A stretch of 64,000 bases of DNA, from positions 13,623 through 77,622 of the forward strand of contig JBLIOE010000014.1 in assembly GCA_047639555.1 (NCBI GenBank), given 5' to 3'. The position numbers were made by a program, and so were the translations under genes. Within the stretch, counting starts at the first letter, position 1. Every line of letters starts with the position of its first letter. The DNA comes from JAJRXC01 sp047639555 (GTDB taxonomy: Bacteria > Actinomycetota > Acidimicrobiia > Acidimicrobiales > Aldehydirespiratoraceae). Under the pieces are notes generated by a model that searched no databases, had not been told where the DNA came from, and worked only from the letters and a program-made list of their open reading frames with translations. This document shows, piece after piece, positions 1 to 8,740 of the stretch.

Positions 1-1
1 G

Positions 2-1465
2 ATGCTGGCGTTCGTGGCTAACGAGGACGACAGCACCCTGTTTGTCACGGCCGCGATCGGTGGCCTCGGGTTCACGGCGGCCGGACTGTTCAGAGATATC
101 GACGCGTGGATCCCCCTGGTGGTCGTCTACGTTCTGCTGCTGCCACTGCTCTTCTTCCTTGCGGCGACCCAACGGGAGCGGGAATTTCGACACCAGCTCC
201 GCTTCCGACACCGGGTCGAACACGACTCGCTCACCGGCCTCCGCAACCGGGCCGGGCTGGCATCGGCATTGCAGCGGGTCACCGTGAGCGCGGTGATTGC
301 CATCGACCTCGATGGTTTCAAGGACATCAACGACACGCTCGGCCATAAGGCGGGTGACGAGCTTCTTGTCGCGCTGGCGTCTCGGATGGACGCGGCCGTG
401 GGCGCCAACGGCGTACTGGCGCGTACCGGTGGCGATGAATTCACCGTGTTGATCCTCGGTGCCGATGCCAACACGATCGCCGCTGACATTTTGCGAGCCT
501 GTCGACACCGGATCCCACTTGGTGACGTCGATGTTTCGGTCGGTGCGTCCGTTGGTATTGCCTTCGCGGAACCAGACGTCGAGCCCACGGAGCTGATCCG
601 TCGCGCCGATCTTGCGATGTATGAGGCGAAACGCACTCAGGTCGGTGTGCAGCGCTGGTCGGGACAGACGCGCTCAGTATCACGGCAGCGCGTGTCGCTC
701 TCCGCAGATGTCGAGCGGGGCTTTGAAAACGGCGAGTTCGAGCTTTTCTTCCAACCAATCATTGACATGGTCACCGACGAGCTCGTCGATGTGGAGGGGC
801 TCCTTCGATGGAACCACCCCGAACACGGCCTGCTGGCGCCGGGCGATTTCCTCGAACTGGTTGAAGGCATCGGTTGTCGTTCAACGATGGATCGGTTGGT
901 GTTCGAACAGGCCGCAGTTGTGGCCGCGCTTCTCCAGCCCCGCAACATCGGAGTGTCGGTAAATGTCTCAGCCGGAAGTCTGCTGCGATCGTCGATGCCC
1001 CAGGTGCTCGACGAGACGCTCCGGCGCTTTGACGTGGTGCCTCAACGCATCACCGTCGAGGTGATCGAAGACGAAGCGTTTGACGAGCAGTCAACGGCTC
1101 GGGCTGTGCTGGGAGCGCTCGGCGAACTCGGCGTCGGAATCGCGATCGATGACTTCGGCACTGGCCATTCGTCGCTGTCGCGTCTACGCCACCTTCCGGT
1201 GACATCGCTCAAGATCGACCGCAGCTTTGTGTCACAAATGCTCACTTCCGAGGACGATCGGGCGATCGTCGCCGCGGTGAGCCACCTCGGTCGATCACTC
1301 GACCTCATTGTGGTCGCCGAGGGCGTCGAGGATCTGGCCGTGCGCGACCACATGCGAGCGGTCGGTCTGCCGATTGAACGCCTGCAAGGGTTTGGTATCG
1401 CTCCGCCCATGCCGGCCCCGGCGCTCCATGACTGGATTGCGGCTCGGCACTCCAGCCTGGTTTAA
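2..1465 (+). CDS. GGDEF-EAL cyclic-di-GMP signalling protein (5' end beyond window)
   Basis: Two hydrophobic segments (about residues 13-30 and 37-55) precede a GGDEF domain (about 70-215, motif GGDEF at 143-147) and an EAL domain (about 235-480). The EAL signature reads EGL (265-267), keeping the metal-binding Glu. The downstream DDFGTG, LKIDRSF, AEGVE and LQGFG motifs are all present, so phosphodiesterase activity is plausible. The GGDEF motif is intact, but no RxxD inhibitory site lies five residues before it, so the cyclase may lack product inhibition. The frame is already open at the first base of the window. The first Met shown is probably internal, and more membrane segments or a sensor domain may lie upstream. 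No gene partner is visible; the next gene is convergent. Confidence 0.9.
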   Translation: MLAFVANEDDSTLFVTAAIGGLGFTAAGLFRDIDAWIPLVVVYVLLLPLLFFLAATQREREFRHQLRFRHRVEHDSLTGLRNRAGLASALQRVTVSAVIAIDLDGFKDINDTLGHKAGDELLVALASRMDAAVGANGVLARTGGDEFTVLILGADANTIAADILRACRHRIPLGDVDVSVGASVGIAFAEPDVEPTELIRRADLAMYEAKRTQVGVQRWSGQTRSVSRQRVSLSADVERGFENGEFELFFQPIIDMVTDELVDVEGLLRWNHPEHGLLAPGDFLELVEGIGCRSTMDRLVFEQAAVVAALLQPRNIGVSVNVSAGSLLRSSMPQVLDETLRRFDVVPQRITVEVIEDEAFDEQSTARAVLGALGELGVGIAIDDFGTGHSSLSRLRHLPVTSLKIDRSFVSQMLTSEDDRAIVAAVSHLGRSLDLIVVAEGVEDLAVRDHMRAVGLPIERLQGFGIAPPMPAPALHDWIAARHSSLV

Positions 1466-1478
1466 CGTCGGGTCGGAC

Positions 1479-2396
1479 TCAGTCGAGCCCGAGCACTCGC
1501 TTCGCGTTCCCCCGCAGGAACGGCTCCCAGACATGGTCTCGGAACGGCACGTTGCGCATCTGCTCGAAGATTTTGTCGAGTGAGAGTCCCATGGGGAAGT
1601 AGCCGCCGTAGATGACCTTCTCCGCGCCCCGGGTGTTGGCGTATTTGATGATCGCTTCGGGGTAGTGCTTCGGCGCAAACGCGGAGGTGGAGTAGTGGAG
1701 GCCGGGCCACTTGAGCATCAGCTTCACCGCAAGGTCTTCCCATGGTTCGCAGCCGTGGCGGGTGACGAAGGTGAGCCCGGGGAAGTCGTACATCACGTTG
1801 TCGATGCGGCGAACGTGTTGCGCATCGAACGGCACGCGAGGCCCGGGGATCCCGGCGCAGCAGAAGATCGGAATGCCGAGCTCCACGCAGAGGGCATAGA
1901 TCGGGTACATCAGCGGTGCGTCGATCGGCACCTGCGGGTTGCGGCCCGATGGGAACGCGGTGACGGCGCGAAGCCCGATCTCCGTGTGCATCTTGCGGAT
2001 CTTGCGAAGCGCGTCGACCCCTTCGTTCGGGTCGGCCTCGTACGCCGCGATGAAACGATCAGGATGATCCTGTACACACTGGTTGCCGTAACCGTCGCCT
2101 TCGGGTTTGCAGCCGACCATGGCGATCTCGACGTTGGCCCGATCCATGAACGGCAGGAGCAGCGCGCTGCCCTGCGGTGGCTCGTCGAGCTCGCCGTCGG
2201 CGTCGCGGGCCTGGTCGGAGAACGGCACGTCTTTGAACATGTACTGCGCCGGAAAGTTCATGTTGGCCGACTCGGCGTCTTTCAGCGCCCGGTCGAGGAA
2301 CGCATATCGATCCTTGCCGGTGGTGCCCGCCGTGGTGCCCATCATCGTGTCGATGACGCCGATGTCTTTGAAAGCTGCGTCGTCAGGAAATGCCAT
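1479..2396 (-). CDS. amidohydrolase-2 family (COG2159-like) protein with degraded metal site
   Basis: 305 aa TIM-barrel protein of the ACMSD-like amidohydrolase family. It resembles the product at 13370-14215 in layout (a PGPPVP/PGPRVP loop, an HG..PW helix, a final NAKRVLG/NAEDFFF helix). The family HxH near the N-terminus is absent (IDTMMG in its place), and the late catalytic Asp, normally in a SDxP motif, is replaced (YGGYFPM). The His in TRHGCEPW remains. Known members decarboxylate or hydrolyse small acids with a divalent metal; this copy may be non-catalytic or use another site. The start is supported by TAGTGT at 2408-2403, 6 nt upstream, a leaderless-type promoter. It is divergent from the hydrolase at 2428. 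Confidence 0.8.
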   Translation of the reverse strand: MAFPDDAAFKDIGVIDTMMGTTAGTTGKDRYAFLDRALKDAESANMNFPAQYMFKDVPFSDQARDADGELDEPPQGSALLLPFMDRANVEIAMVGCKPEGDGYGNQCVQDHPDRFIAAYEADPNEGVDALRKIRKMHTEIGLRAVTAFPSGRNPQVPIDAPLMYPIYALCVELGIPIFCCAGIPGPRVPFDAQHVRRIDNVMYDFPGLTFVTRHGCEPWEDLAVKLMLKWPGLHYSTSAFAPKHYPEAIIKYANTRGAEKVIYGGYFPMGLSLDKIFEQMRNVPFRDHVWEPFLRGNAKRVLGLD

Positions 2397-2427
2397 GGCC
2401 GGACACTAACGGTTACGGTCCTCGCCA
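2397..2427. promoter_or_regulatory. divergent promoter region, two leaderless-type -10 boxes
   Basis: The 31-bp gap between divergent starts holds TAGTGT reading left (2408-2403, 6 nt before the ATG at 2396) and TACGGT reading right (2414-2419, 8 nt before the ATG at 2428). Neither start has a Shine-Dalgarno sequence. Both transcripts would begin at or next to the start codon. Confidence 0.55.
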
Positions 2428-3276
2428 ATGGAGTCGAAAGTGACGTTCACCTCTCGCGATGGTCTGACGCTTGTCGCCAATCGGCGCGGCGACCCGGCCG
2501 ACCCGGATGTTGTGTTCCTGCACGGTGGTGGTCAGACCCGCCACTCGTGGGGTGGCACCGCGGCGGCCGTTGCGGCGGCCGGGTGGTGTGCATGGACAGT
2601 GGATTCCCGCGGGCATGGCGAGAGCGATTGGTCGCCTTCGGGCGACTACCGGCTCGGCTCGTTCGCCGCGGATGTTGGCGTCATTGTCGAGGAGATCGGC
2701 GGCCGACCCGCGCTCATCGGAGCGTCGTTGGGTGGACTCACCTCATTGCTGCTCTTGGGCCGCGATTCTCCTGGGGTGGCGAGCGGCCTCGTCCTGGTCG
2801 ACGTCGTGCCCAACATGGAGAAGAAGGGAACCGACCGGATCGCCGCCTTCATGTCAGAGAACGCGAAGACGGGTTTCGCCAGCCTCGAGGAAGCCGCCGA
2901 ATCGGTTGCGGCCTACAACCATCACCGGGAGCGGCCGCCGTCACTTGACGGCTTGCGAAAGAACCTCCGTGAGCGAGACGGACGCTGGTATTGGCACTGG
3001 GACCCCGACTTCATTTCCCCACGACCCGACCGTGGCCCGTCCGAGATCAACGATCCGGATCTGTTGATGGGCTGCGCCAAGGCCATTGCCGAGCCGATGA
3101 TGCTCGTACGGGGCCGGATGAGCGATGTCGTGAGCCCCGAGGGTGCGGAGGCGTTTGCGGCCGACGTGCCGAACGCGACGTTCGTCGACGTGAGCGAGGC
3201 CGGCCACATGGTTGCCGGTGATCGCAACGACGCGTTCACCGGAGCAGTGACCGGCTTCCTCGACTCATTGAATTGA
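2428..3276 (+). CDS. alpha/beta hydrolase
   Basis: 282 aa alpha/beta-hydrolase fold protein. It has an oxyanion-hole type HGGGQTRHSW near residue 30 and the nucleophile elbow GASLGG near residue 95. A late Asp (RMSDVV) and a final His in EAGHM complete a Ser-Asp-His triad. Length and motif order are those of serine hydrolases acting on esters, lactones or C-C bonds; no substrate can be assigned. The preceding gene is divergent and the next is convergent 10 bp away, so it is a single-gene unit. The start fits the leaderless -10 box TACGGT 8 nt upstream. Confidence 0.85.
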   Translation: MESKVTFTSRDGLTLVANRRGDPADPDVVFLHGGGQTRHSWGGTAAAVAAAGWCAWTVDSRGHGESDWSPSGDYRLGSFAADVGVIVEEIGGRPALIGASLGGLTSLLLLGRDSPGVASGLVLVDVVPNMEKKGTDRIAAFMSENAKTGFASLEEAAESVAAYNHHRERPPSLDGLRKNLRERDGRWYWHWDPDFISPRPDRGPSEINDPDLLMGCAKAIAEPMMLVRGRMSDVVSPEGAEAFAADVPNATFVDVSEAGHMVAGDRNDAFTGAVTGFLDSLN

Positions 3277-3286
3277 GGCGTCGGAG

Positions 3287-4759
3287 CTAGCTCAGATAGA
3301 CGTACTGAGCATCAACCATGCGGTGTTCGATGCCAGCATCTCGCAGCGGACCGGAAACATCGACGGCCTCGCCGTCGGCCGTGGCCTGCATGCCGTGGTC
3401 GGCGCACATGATGATCGCGGTCTTGTCGAGCACCCCTTGAGCCTCGATCGCATCGATGATGTCGCCCATTCGAGCGTCGGTGTCGCGGATCGCGGCATGG
3501 CCTATCTCGCTGTGTGGGCCGGCTTCGTGGCCGATGGAGTCGGTGAGGTTGAGGGTGAACCACGAGAATCGGGGGAGTCCACCGAGTGCGCCGGACCAGC
3601 AGTACCGAGCGTCGGCGACGCTCTGCGCGTCGAACATCGAGTAGTTCCGAAATGCGGGTACGCCCATGTACTCCGTGCTGCGGTGGCGTCGGCGCTCGTC
3701 CTCCGACATTGGTGCCTGGGCCTCGCCGTTGGCCATCTGCGCAAATGACGACCAGTCGGCCCCGCGGTCGGCGTATTCATACGTCGCAACAGAGAGGGCA
3801 TCGGGTTCGCAGCGCTTCAATGCCTCGTGCACGGTCTCGATGTCATCACGAATGTGGTCTCGAGCCGTGATCATCTGGCGGACATCGAGGAGGTTGACTT
3901 CCTCATCGCGCTCACGGTCGTACCAGGTGTTGTGGAGCACGCCCGAACGCCCGGGAAACACACCGGTGTTCTCGGTGATGTGGTTGGCGAGCGTCGCCGT
4001 GGGAAGGCTCGCGTACGCGCCGTGGCGATACGACGTGCCCCGTTCGATCAAGCGGGCGATGTTTGGTGCTTCACCGCGAGCGGCGGCGGCGTGGAGTGCT
4101 TGTGGGTTGCAGCCGTCCCAGAGAAACACGACGACATGCTCGGGTGGCGTGTCGGGGTTGATCAGCGCCATCTGGGCATCGCCGTCCTGCACCTTCAGCC
4201 GTATACCCGAGCGCGGTTGGCCGAGCCCGTCGTGGCCCTCGATCTCCGGACAGCCGAGCAGCGCAGCGATGGTTGGCGCAACGTCGACGGTGCGAAGGTG
4301 CTCGTCGACGATGCCGCGAGCAACGATGCCCGGCCCGGCCGCAATGAACGGTGCCCGAGCCTGACTGGTGGCGAGCGAACCGTGTTCGCCCACGTTGCCG
4401 TGGAAGCGGTGGGTTGGCGCGTGGAGCACAACAACGTCGGGCGCGTGGGGCGAGTCGAAGTATTGAGCGATGCTCTCAAACGCGTTCGGCGTGGGATGGT
4501 CACCGAGCGAAAGGAACGGTTCGCCCAGCTCGGCATCGACGGTCAAGCGAGCGTTGGTGCCAACGTCGACCAGCGGATGGGCGCCGCTCTGAGCGGTGAT
4601 CGTGAACGCACCATCGGCTTCTCGTACGAACTCGACCGCTCCTCGCGCCGAGGCGGCGCGGTAACCCCCGTCGTCGGTGCGGCGGAGGATCGAGTCGACG
4701 AGTGCCGCCATCGGCTCTGCGGTCAGAACTTCTTCAGCACGAACACTTGCAGCAGACAT
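3287..4759 (-). CDS. alkaline phosphatase superfamily hydrolase (phosphodiesterase/pyrophosphatase type), apparently circularly permuted
   Basis: 490 aa. All seven metal and nucleophile residues of the type I phosphodiesterase/nucleotide pyrophosphatase fold can be found: Asp215 in LWDG, nucleophile Thr (254 or 256) in LPTAT, Asp407 and His411 in LTDSIGHE, Asp454-His455 in ADHGM, and His126 in GEHGS. In relatives the GxHGS block, followed by a GPGI stretch and a DVAPTIAALLG stretch, lies at the C-terminus. Here that block (residues about 108-169) comes first, and the protein stops about 35 residues after ADHGM. The order therefore looks rotated, joined by a linker at about 170-205. No signal peptide is seen. 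The start is fixed by TAAGCT at 4771-4766, 6 nt upstream. Substrate unknown. Confidence 0.85.
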   Translation of the reverse strand: MSAASVRAEEVLTAEPMAALVDSILRRTDDGGYRAASARGAVEFVREADGAFTITAQSGAHPLVDVGTNARLTVDAELGEPFLSLGDHPTPNAFESIAQYFDSPHAPDVVVLHAPTHRFHGNVGEHGSLATSQARAPFIAAGPGIVARGIVDEHLRTVDVAPTIAALLGCPEIEGHDGLGQPRSGIRLKVQDGDAQMALINPDTPPEHVVVFLWDGCNPQALHAAAARGEAPNIARLIERGTSYRHGAYASLPTATLANHITENTGVFPGRSGVLHNTWYDRERDEEVNLLDVRQMITARDHIRDDIETVHEALKRCEPDALSVATYEYADRGADWSSFAQMANGEAQAPMSEDERRRHRSTEYMGVPAFRNYSMFDAQSVADARYCWSGALGGLPRFSWFTLNLTDSIGHEAGPHSEIGHAAIRDTDARMGDIIDAIEAQGVLDKTAIIMCADHGMQATADGEAVDVSGPLRDAGIEHRMVDAQYVYLS

Positions 4760-4776
4760 GGCCGGAGCTTAGATGG

Positions 4777-4804
4777 TTGACAAGTTGGCCGATTGGCTTA
4801 GGGT
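4777..4804 (+). promoter_or_regulatory. leu promoter
   Basis: A consensus -35 TTGACA (4777-4782) and a -10 TAGGGT (4799-4804) are separated by 16 bp. The -10 ends 7 nt before the leader-peptide ATG at 4812, so transcription should start at or beside that ATG. This is the best-defined promoter in the window. It overlaps the upstream region of the divergent gene at 4759. Confidence 0.75.
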
Positions 4805-4811
4805 GATCATC

Positions 4812-4862
4812 ATGAAGTATGCAACTCGGTTTATTCAGCCAGAACTTCTTCTTCTCGTGTAG
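4812..4862 (+). CDS. leucine leader peptide (attenuator peptide)
   Basis: A 16-codon frame encodes MKYATRFIQPELLLLV and ends in TAG. Four consecutive leucine codons (CTT CTT CTT CTC) sit just before the stop and the first hairpin, as in leu attenuators. When charged Leu-tRNA is scarce the ribosome would stall at these codons and change the folding downstream; when it is plentiful the ribosome would reach the stop and termination would follow. There is no Shine-Dalgarno; the -10 box is 7 nt upstream, so the peptide is probably read from a leaderless transcript. Confidence 0.85.
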   Translation: MKYATRFIQPELLLLV

Positions 4863-4929
4863 GCGAGCACCACATACCGGTGCTCGCCGAACCCCTCGTG
4901 CCTACCGGCCCGGGGGGTTTCGTGTTTTT
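4862..4929 (+). terminator. leuA attenuator hairpins
   Basis: A perfect 10-bp stem (4862-4871 with 4879-4888, 7-nt loop) begins at the leader stop codon. A second stem, AACCCC (4890-4895) with GGGGTT (4914-4919), encloses a smaller GC-rich helix and is followed by a run of five T at 4925-4929. The second structure has the form of an intrinsic terminator. A ribosome stalled at the Leu codons would affect the first stem. The exact competing antiterminator pairing was not computed. Confidence 0.65.
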
Positions 4930-4972
4930 CACTATCCTTTTCAGTAACCCAATCCAATTCACGGAGAATGCC

Positions 4973-6688
4973 ATGACCACCCAATCGGCTGAAAGCGCAA
5001 TGCCGTTCGAGAAGTACCGCCCGTATCCCGCGGTGGAACTTCCCGATCGCACCTGGCCGGGCCGTCGAATCGAGTCCGCCCCGATGTGGTGCTCGGTCGA
5101 CCTACGGGATGGCAATCAGGCACTCGTGGATCCCATGGATGCCACCCGCAAGCGCCGCATGTGGGACCTCCTCGTGCAGATGGGGTTCAAGGAGATCGAA
5201 GTTGGTTTCCCGGCTGCGTCGCAGACCGACTTCGACTTCGTGCGTGAGTTGATTGAAGGCGGGCTCATCCCGCACGACGTCACGATCCAGGTGCTGACGC
5301 AGGCTCGCAAGGATCTGATCGATCGCACTTTCGAGGCGATCGAGGGCGCACCCAGCGCGATTGTGCATCTCTACAACTCCACATCGGCCACCCAGCGCCG
5401 TGTGGTATTCCGATCCGATCGCCAGGGCATCATCGACATTGCTGTCAATGGCGCCAAGATCTGCCTCGATGGCTTGGCCCGTTCGAGCGACCCCGATTCC
5501 ATCCGGTGGGAGTACTCACCCGAGAGCTATACCGGCACCGAACCCGACTTCGCGATCGAGGTGTGTGAGGCGGTCATGGACGTGTTCCAACCAACCGCCG
5601 AGAAGCCGCTCGTCCTCAACCTGCCGGCCACGGTCGAGATGTCGACACCGAATCTCTACGCCGATCTGATCGAGCGCTTCGACCGCGACATCAAGAACCG
5701 CGACACGGTCCTGCTCTCGCTGCATCCGCACAACGACCGCGGCACTGCAGTGGCCGCCGCCGAGTTGGGCTTGATGGCTGGTGCCGACCGAGTCGAAGGC
5801 ACCCTCTTCGGCAACGGCGAACGCACCGGCAACGTCGATCTCATCACCATCGCTTTGAACCTGTTCACACAAGGCGTCGACCCGATGCTCGACATGGGCG
5901 ACATCGATGAGATGCGCCGCGTATACGAGTTCGCCAACCGTATGTCGGTCGACCCTCGCCACCCGTATGCCGGCGATCTCGTCTACACCGCGTTCTCGGG
6001 CAGCCACCAGGATGCGATCAAGAAGGGGATGGCCGATCTCTACGACGTGCAGCCCGGCGAGGCGCTCGTAGGCAACTACGACTCGTGGGACGTGCCCTAC
6101 CTGCCGATCGATCCTCGACATCTCGGACGCAGCTACGAAGCCGTGATTCGGGTCAACAGCCAGTCCGGCAAGGGCGGCGTTTCCTACGTCCTCCTCCATG
6201 AGTACGGGCTAGACCTGCCGCGTGGCCTGCAGGTCGACTTCTCGAAGAAGATCCAGAAGGTCACCGAAGAATCCGGCACCGAGATCACGTCGTATGAGAT
6301 CCAGCGTCGGTTTATGGCGGAGTACGTCGAACCCGAGGTGCGCACGGTAGAGCTCCTTGGCCATCGCGCCACGAGCGACACCATCGACACGGGCCGCACC
6401 ACCCTCGAAGCCAAGATGATCGTCGACGGCCAAGAACAGATGATCACCGGTGAAGGCAACGGTCCAATCGATGCGTTCGTGGCCGGCCTCACCGCGGCTG
6501 GCCTCTTTGACGCCAAGATCGCCGACTACACCGAACACACGATGGGCGCTGGATCCGACGCCAAGGCTGCGGCCTATGTCGCAGTTGACGCCGGGGGCCG
6601 TGACGTGGTGTGGGGCGTGGGCCTTCACGAATCAATCGTGTCGGCTTCCCTGCATGCGATCACGTCGGCGGTTAACGCCCTTCGCTAA
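4973..6688 (+). CDS. leuA: 2-isopropylmalate synthase
   Basis: 571 aa, first committed enzyme of leucine synthesis: it condenses acetyl-CoA and 2-ketoisovalerate. The DRE-TIM barrel shows LRDGNQALVDPMD near the N-terminus and HPHNDRG further on, followed by GNGERTGN. The C-terminal ~130 residues form the leucine-binding regulatory domain. Length and sequence style are those of the long actinobacterial LeuA. The ATG at 4973 is chosen because ACGGAG (4961-4966) precedes it and the attenuator ends before it; an upstream in-frame extension would run through the terminator hairpin. Regulation is by the leader peptide and attenuator, and probably by leucine feedback. Confidence 0.95.
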   Translation: MTTQSAESAMPFEKYRPYPAVELPDRTWPGRRIESAPMWCSVDLRDGNQALVDPMDATRKRRMWDLLVQMGFKEIEVGFPAASQTDFDFVRELIEGGLIPHDVTIQVLTQARKDLIDRTFEAIEGAPSAIVHLYNSTSATQRRVVFRSDRQGIIDIAVNGAKICLDGLARSSDPDSIRWEYSPESYTGTEPDFAIEVCEAVMDVFQPTAEKPLVLNLPATVEMSTPNLYADLIERFDRDIKNRDTVLLSLHPHNDRGTAVAAAELGLMAGADRVEGTLFGNGERTGNVDLITIALNLFTQGVDPMLDMGDIDEMRRVYEFANRMSVDPRHPYAGDLVYTAFSGSHQDAIKKGMADLYDVQPGEALVGNYDSWDVPYLPIDPRHLGRSYEAVIRVNSQSGKGGVSYVLLHEYGLDLPRGLQVDFSKKIQKVTEESGTEITSYEIQRRFMAEYVEPEVRTVELLGHRATSDTIDTGRTTLEAKMIVDGQEQMITGEGNGPIDAFVAGLTAAGLFDAKIADYTEHTMGAGSDAKAAAYVAVDAGGRDVVWGVGLHESIVSASLHAITSAVNALR

Positions 6689-6719
6689 TCAAGCAACACT
6701 CGAATCAGCGGCGCTTCTC

Positions 6720-7673
6720 TCAGCGCTCCTCGCGGCGATACGGAATTCCGATCGCCGCAGGGGCCGGGGAGGGTTGGTTGCGGGCCCGGTACGAGATCAC
6801 CACGAGCACGATGATCGTCATGAGGAATGGCGCCATCGAAAGTAGGATTGGCGAGAACTCGATGCCGAATCCTGACATCCGACTCTGCAGCGCGAGCGTG
6901 AACCCGAAGATCACCGCGCCGATCGCAACTCGTCCGGGGCGCCATGCGCCGAAGATCACGAGGGCAACCGCGATCCATCCGCGTCCCGCGACAACACCTT
7001 GGTTCCACGAGGTGCCGAGAAGAGTATTGGTGAGGTAGGCGCCCGACATGCCGGCCATGGCGCCACCGACCGCAATCGCCCCAACCCGGATTCGGGCCAC
7101 GCTGTGACCGGCAACGTCCGCGGTGGACGCGCTCTCGCCAGCGGCACGAATGCCGAGACCGAGGCTGGTGCGGTTGAGGACAAACCACGTCGCGAACCCG
7201 AGCGCGATCGCCAGATAGGTGACCGGAGTCGCGCTGAAGATGGTGGAGCCGAGGCCGGGGATGTCGCTCAGCCCGGGGATGTCGATCTCTTGGAAGTGCG
7301 CCCGACGGGCGTCGCCGGTGTAGTCCGCCCCGACGTAGTCGGCAAGCCCGAGGCCAAGAATCGTGAGGGCGAGGCCACTCACAACCTGGTCCGCGCCGAG
7401 GCCGACGGCGGCAAAAGCGTGGACCAGGGAGAATGTGGCGCCGCACAAGGCGCCGACGAGAAGACCAACCCACGGCGAACCCGAGGCGGCGCCGCCGATG
7501 TAGCCGGTGACTGCGCCGACTGCCATCATGCCTTCGACACCGAGGTTGAGGACGCCCGCCTTCTCCGTGATCGTTTCGCCGAGGGCGGCGAGGTACAGCA
7601 GCGTGGCGAACTGGATTGTCGCAACGCTGATTCCGACCAGGGCGGTCTGCGTGATGGTGATCTCCGCAAGCAT
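6720..7673 (-). CDS. ABC transporter permease (nucleoside/BMP-type importer), second permease
   Basis: 317 aa, very hydrophobic, with about 8-9 predicted membrane spans. It contains the BPD_transp_2 pattern (GEtitEkaGvlNLGvEGmM near residues 30-48; GLGIRAAGES in the middle). This is the last gene of a four-gene importer operon. Its ATG overlaps the stop of the upstream permease by one base (TGATG at 7675-7671). The open frame continues upstream into the preceding gene in a shadow frame rich in Arg and Pro, which is rejected. Known relatives import purine nucleosides; the substrate here is inferred from family and neighbours only. Confidence 0.88.
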   Translation of the reverse strand: MLAEITITQTALVGISVATIQFATLLYLAALGETITEKAGVLNLGVEGMMAVGAVTGYIGGAASGSPWVGLLVGALCGATFSLVHAFAAVGLGADQVVSGLALTILGLGLADYVGADYTGDARRAHFQEIDIPGLSDIPGLGSTIFSATPVTYLAIALGFATWFVLNRTSLGLGIRAAGESASTADVAGHSVARIRVGAIAVGGAMAGMSGAYLTNTLLGTSWNQGVVAGRGWIAVALVIFGAWRPGRVAIGAVIFGFTLALQSRMSGFGIEFSPILLSMAPFLMTIIVLVVISYRARNQPSPAPAAIGIPYRREER

Positions 7674-8740
7674 CAGACGGCCACCTTCCGCTCGACCATT
7701 TTCACTTGGTAGTTCGAAAGCACGGTGGCGCCAATGGCACCGAAGAGGATGAGCGCTTGCAAGATGTCGGCGACCGCCGAGGACACACCTATCGATTGGA
7801 TGCTCACGCCGCCGACCTGCACGGCACCGAAGGCGAGCGCAACGAGAGCGACGCCGCTCGGACGCATCAACGCCAGCGCCGCGACGATGATGCCGGCGAA
7901 GCCGTAGCCGTTGGCGATGTTCTCGTTGAGGCGGACGGCGGTACCGCTCAGCTCGATTCCGCCGGCGAATCCAGCGACCGCGCCCGAGAGGAGAAGTACG
8001 CCGAGAATCTTGCTGCGCATCGAGATACCTGCGTAGGCAGCGGTCTTGGCCGACGACCCCGCGATGCGCAACTCGTAGCCCCACACGCTGCGACTCGCGA
8101 ACCACGCGAATCCGATAATCAATACGAGAGCGATGACCACACCGAGATGGGCCCGTTCCCAGATATCACCGAGGCCGGCCTGTTCGGGTCGGGGTGTGAT
8201 CTGGGCGAACGAAAAACCGTCGGGATCTTTCCAAGGGCCGTTTTGGAGGTACTGAATGAGTCGGAGTGCGACCTCATTGAGCATCAGTGTGGTGATGATC
8301 TCACTCACCCCGATTTCCGCCCGGGCGAGGCCGGGGCCGAGCGCCCATAGTGCGCCGCCAATCGCGGCGCCGAGGAGCATGGCGACGATGAGTACTGGGC
8401 CCGGCCAATCGGGAAAGAGTCGGCCCACGAACGTGGCCGCGGTAGCGCCGAACAAGATCTGGCCTTCGGCGCCAATATTCCACAGCCCCATCGTTGCCGC
8501 GATGCTCACGGCCAGACCGGCAAGCGCTAGTGGCGTCGCACGGTTGAGGGTGGCCGAGATGACGTCTTTCGAGCCGAGGCTGCGCTCGAACATGCGTTGG
8601 TAGACCTCGATGACAGAGTCGCCGGAAATCGTGAGCAAGATTGCGCCGAGGGCGAGCGCGAACGAGAGGCCGATGAGGAAGGCGGCCGGAGCGCCGCCGC
8701 GGGTTGGTGTTTCGCGGCGGGCGAGGGCGACGCGTTTCAC
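7673..8740 (-). CDS. ABC transporter permease (nucleoside/BMP-type importer), first permease
   Basis: 355 aa membrane protein with about 9-10 spans. An N-terminal basic stretch (residues 1-16) precedes the first span. GLWNIGAEGQILFG is the hallmark loop of the YufP/RbsC-like permease class. It overlaps the ATPase gene by ATGA (8740-8737) and the next permease by one base, so all four genes are probably translated together. It pairs with the product of 6720-7673 to form a heterodimeric channel. Confidence 0.9.
   Translation of the reverse strand: MKRVALARRETPTRGGAPAAFLIGLSFALALGAILLTISGDSVIEVYQRMFERSLGSKDVISATLNRATPLALAGLAVSIAATMGLWNIGAEGQILFGATAATFVGRLFPDWPGPVLIVAMLLGAAIGGALWALGPGLARAEIGVSEIITTLMLNEVALRLIQYLQNGPWKDPDGFSFAQITPRPEQAGLGDIWERAHLGVVIALVLIIGFAWFASRSVWGYELRIAGSSAKTAAYAGISMRSKILGVLLLSGAVAGFAGGIELSGTAVRLNENIANGYGFAGIIVAALALMRPSGVALVALAFGAVQVGGVSIQSIGVSSAVADILQALILFGAIGATVLSNYQVKMVERKVAV

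Noticed and set aside
4880..4972. Earlier in-frame start for leuA
   Set aside because: It would translate through the attenuator terminator; the ATG at 4973 has a Shine-Dalgarno and begins the conserved protein.
7674..8105. Arg-rich upstream extension of the last importer permease
   Set aside because: Out-of-frame shadow of the upstream permease gene; the real start overlaps the previous stop (TGATG at 7675-7671).
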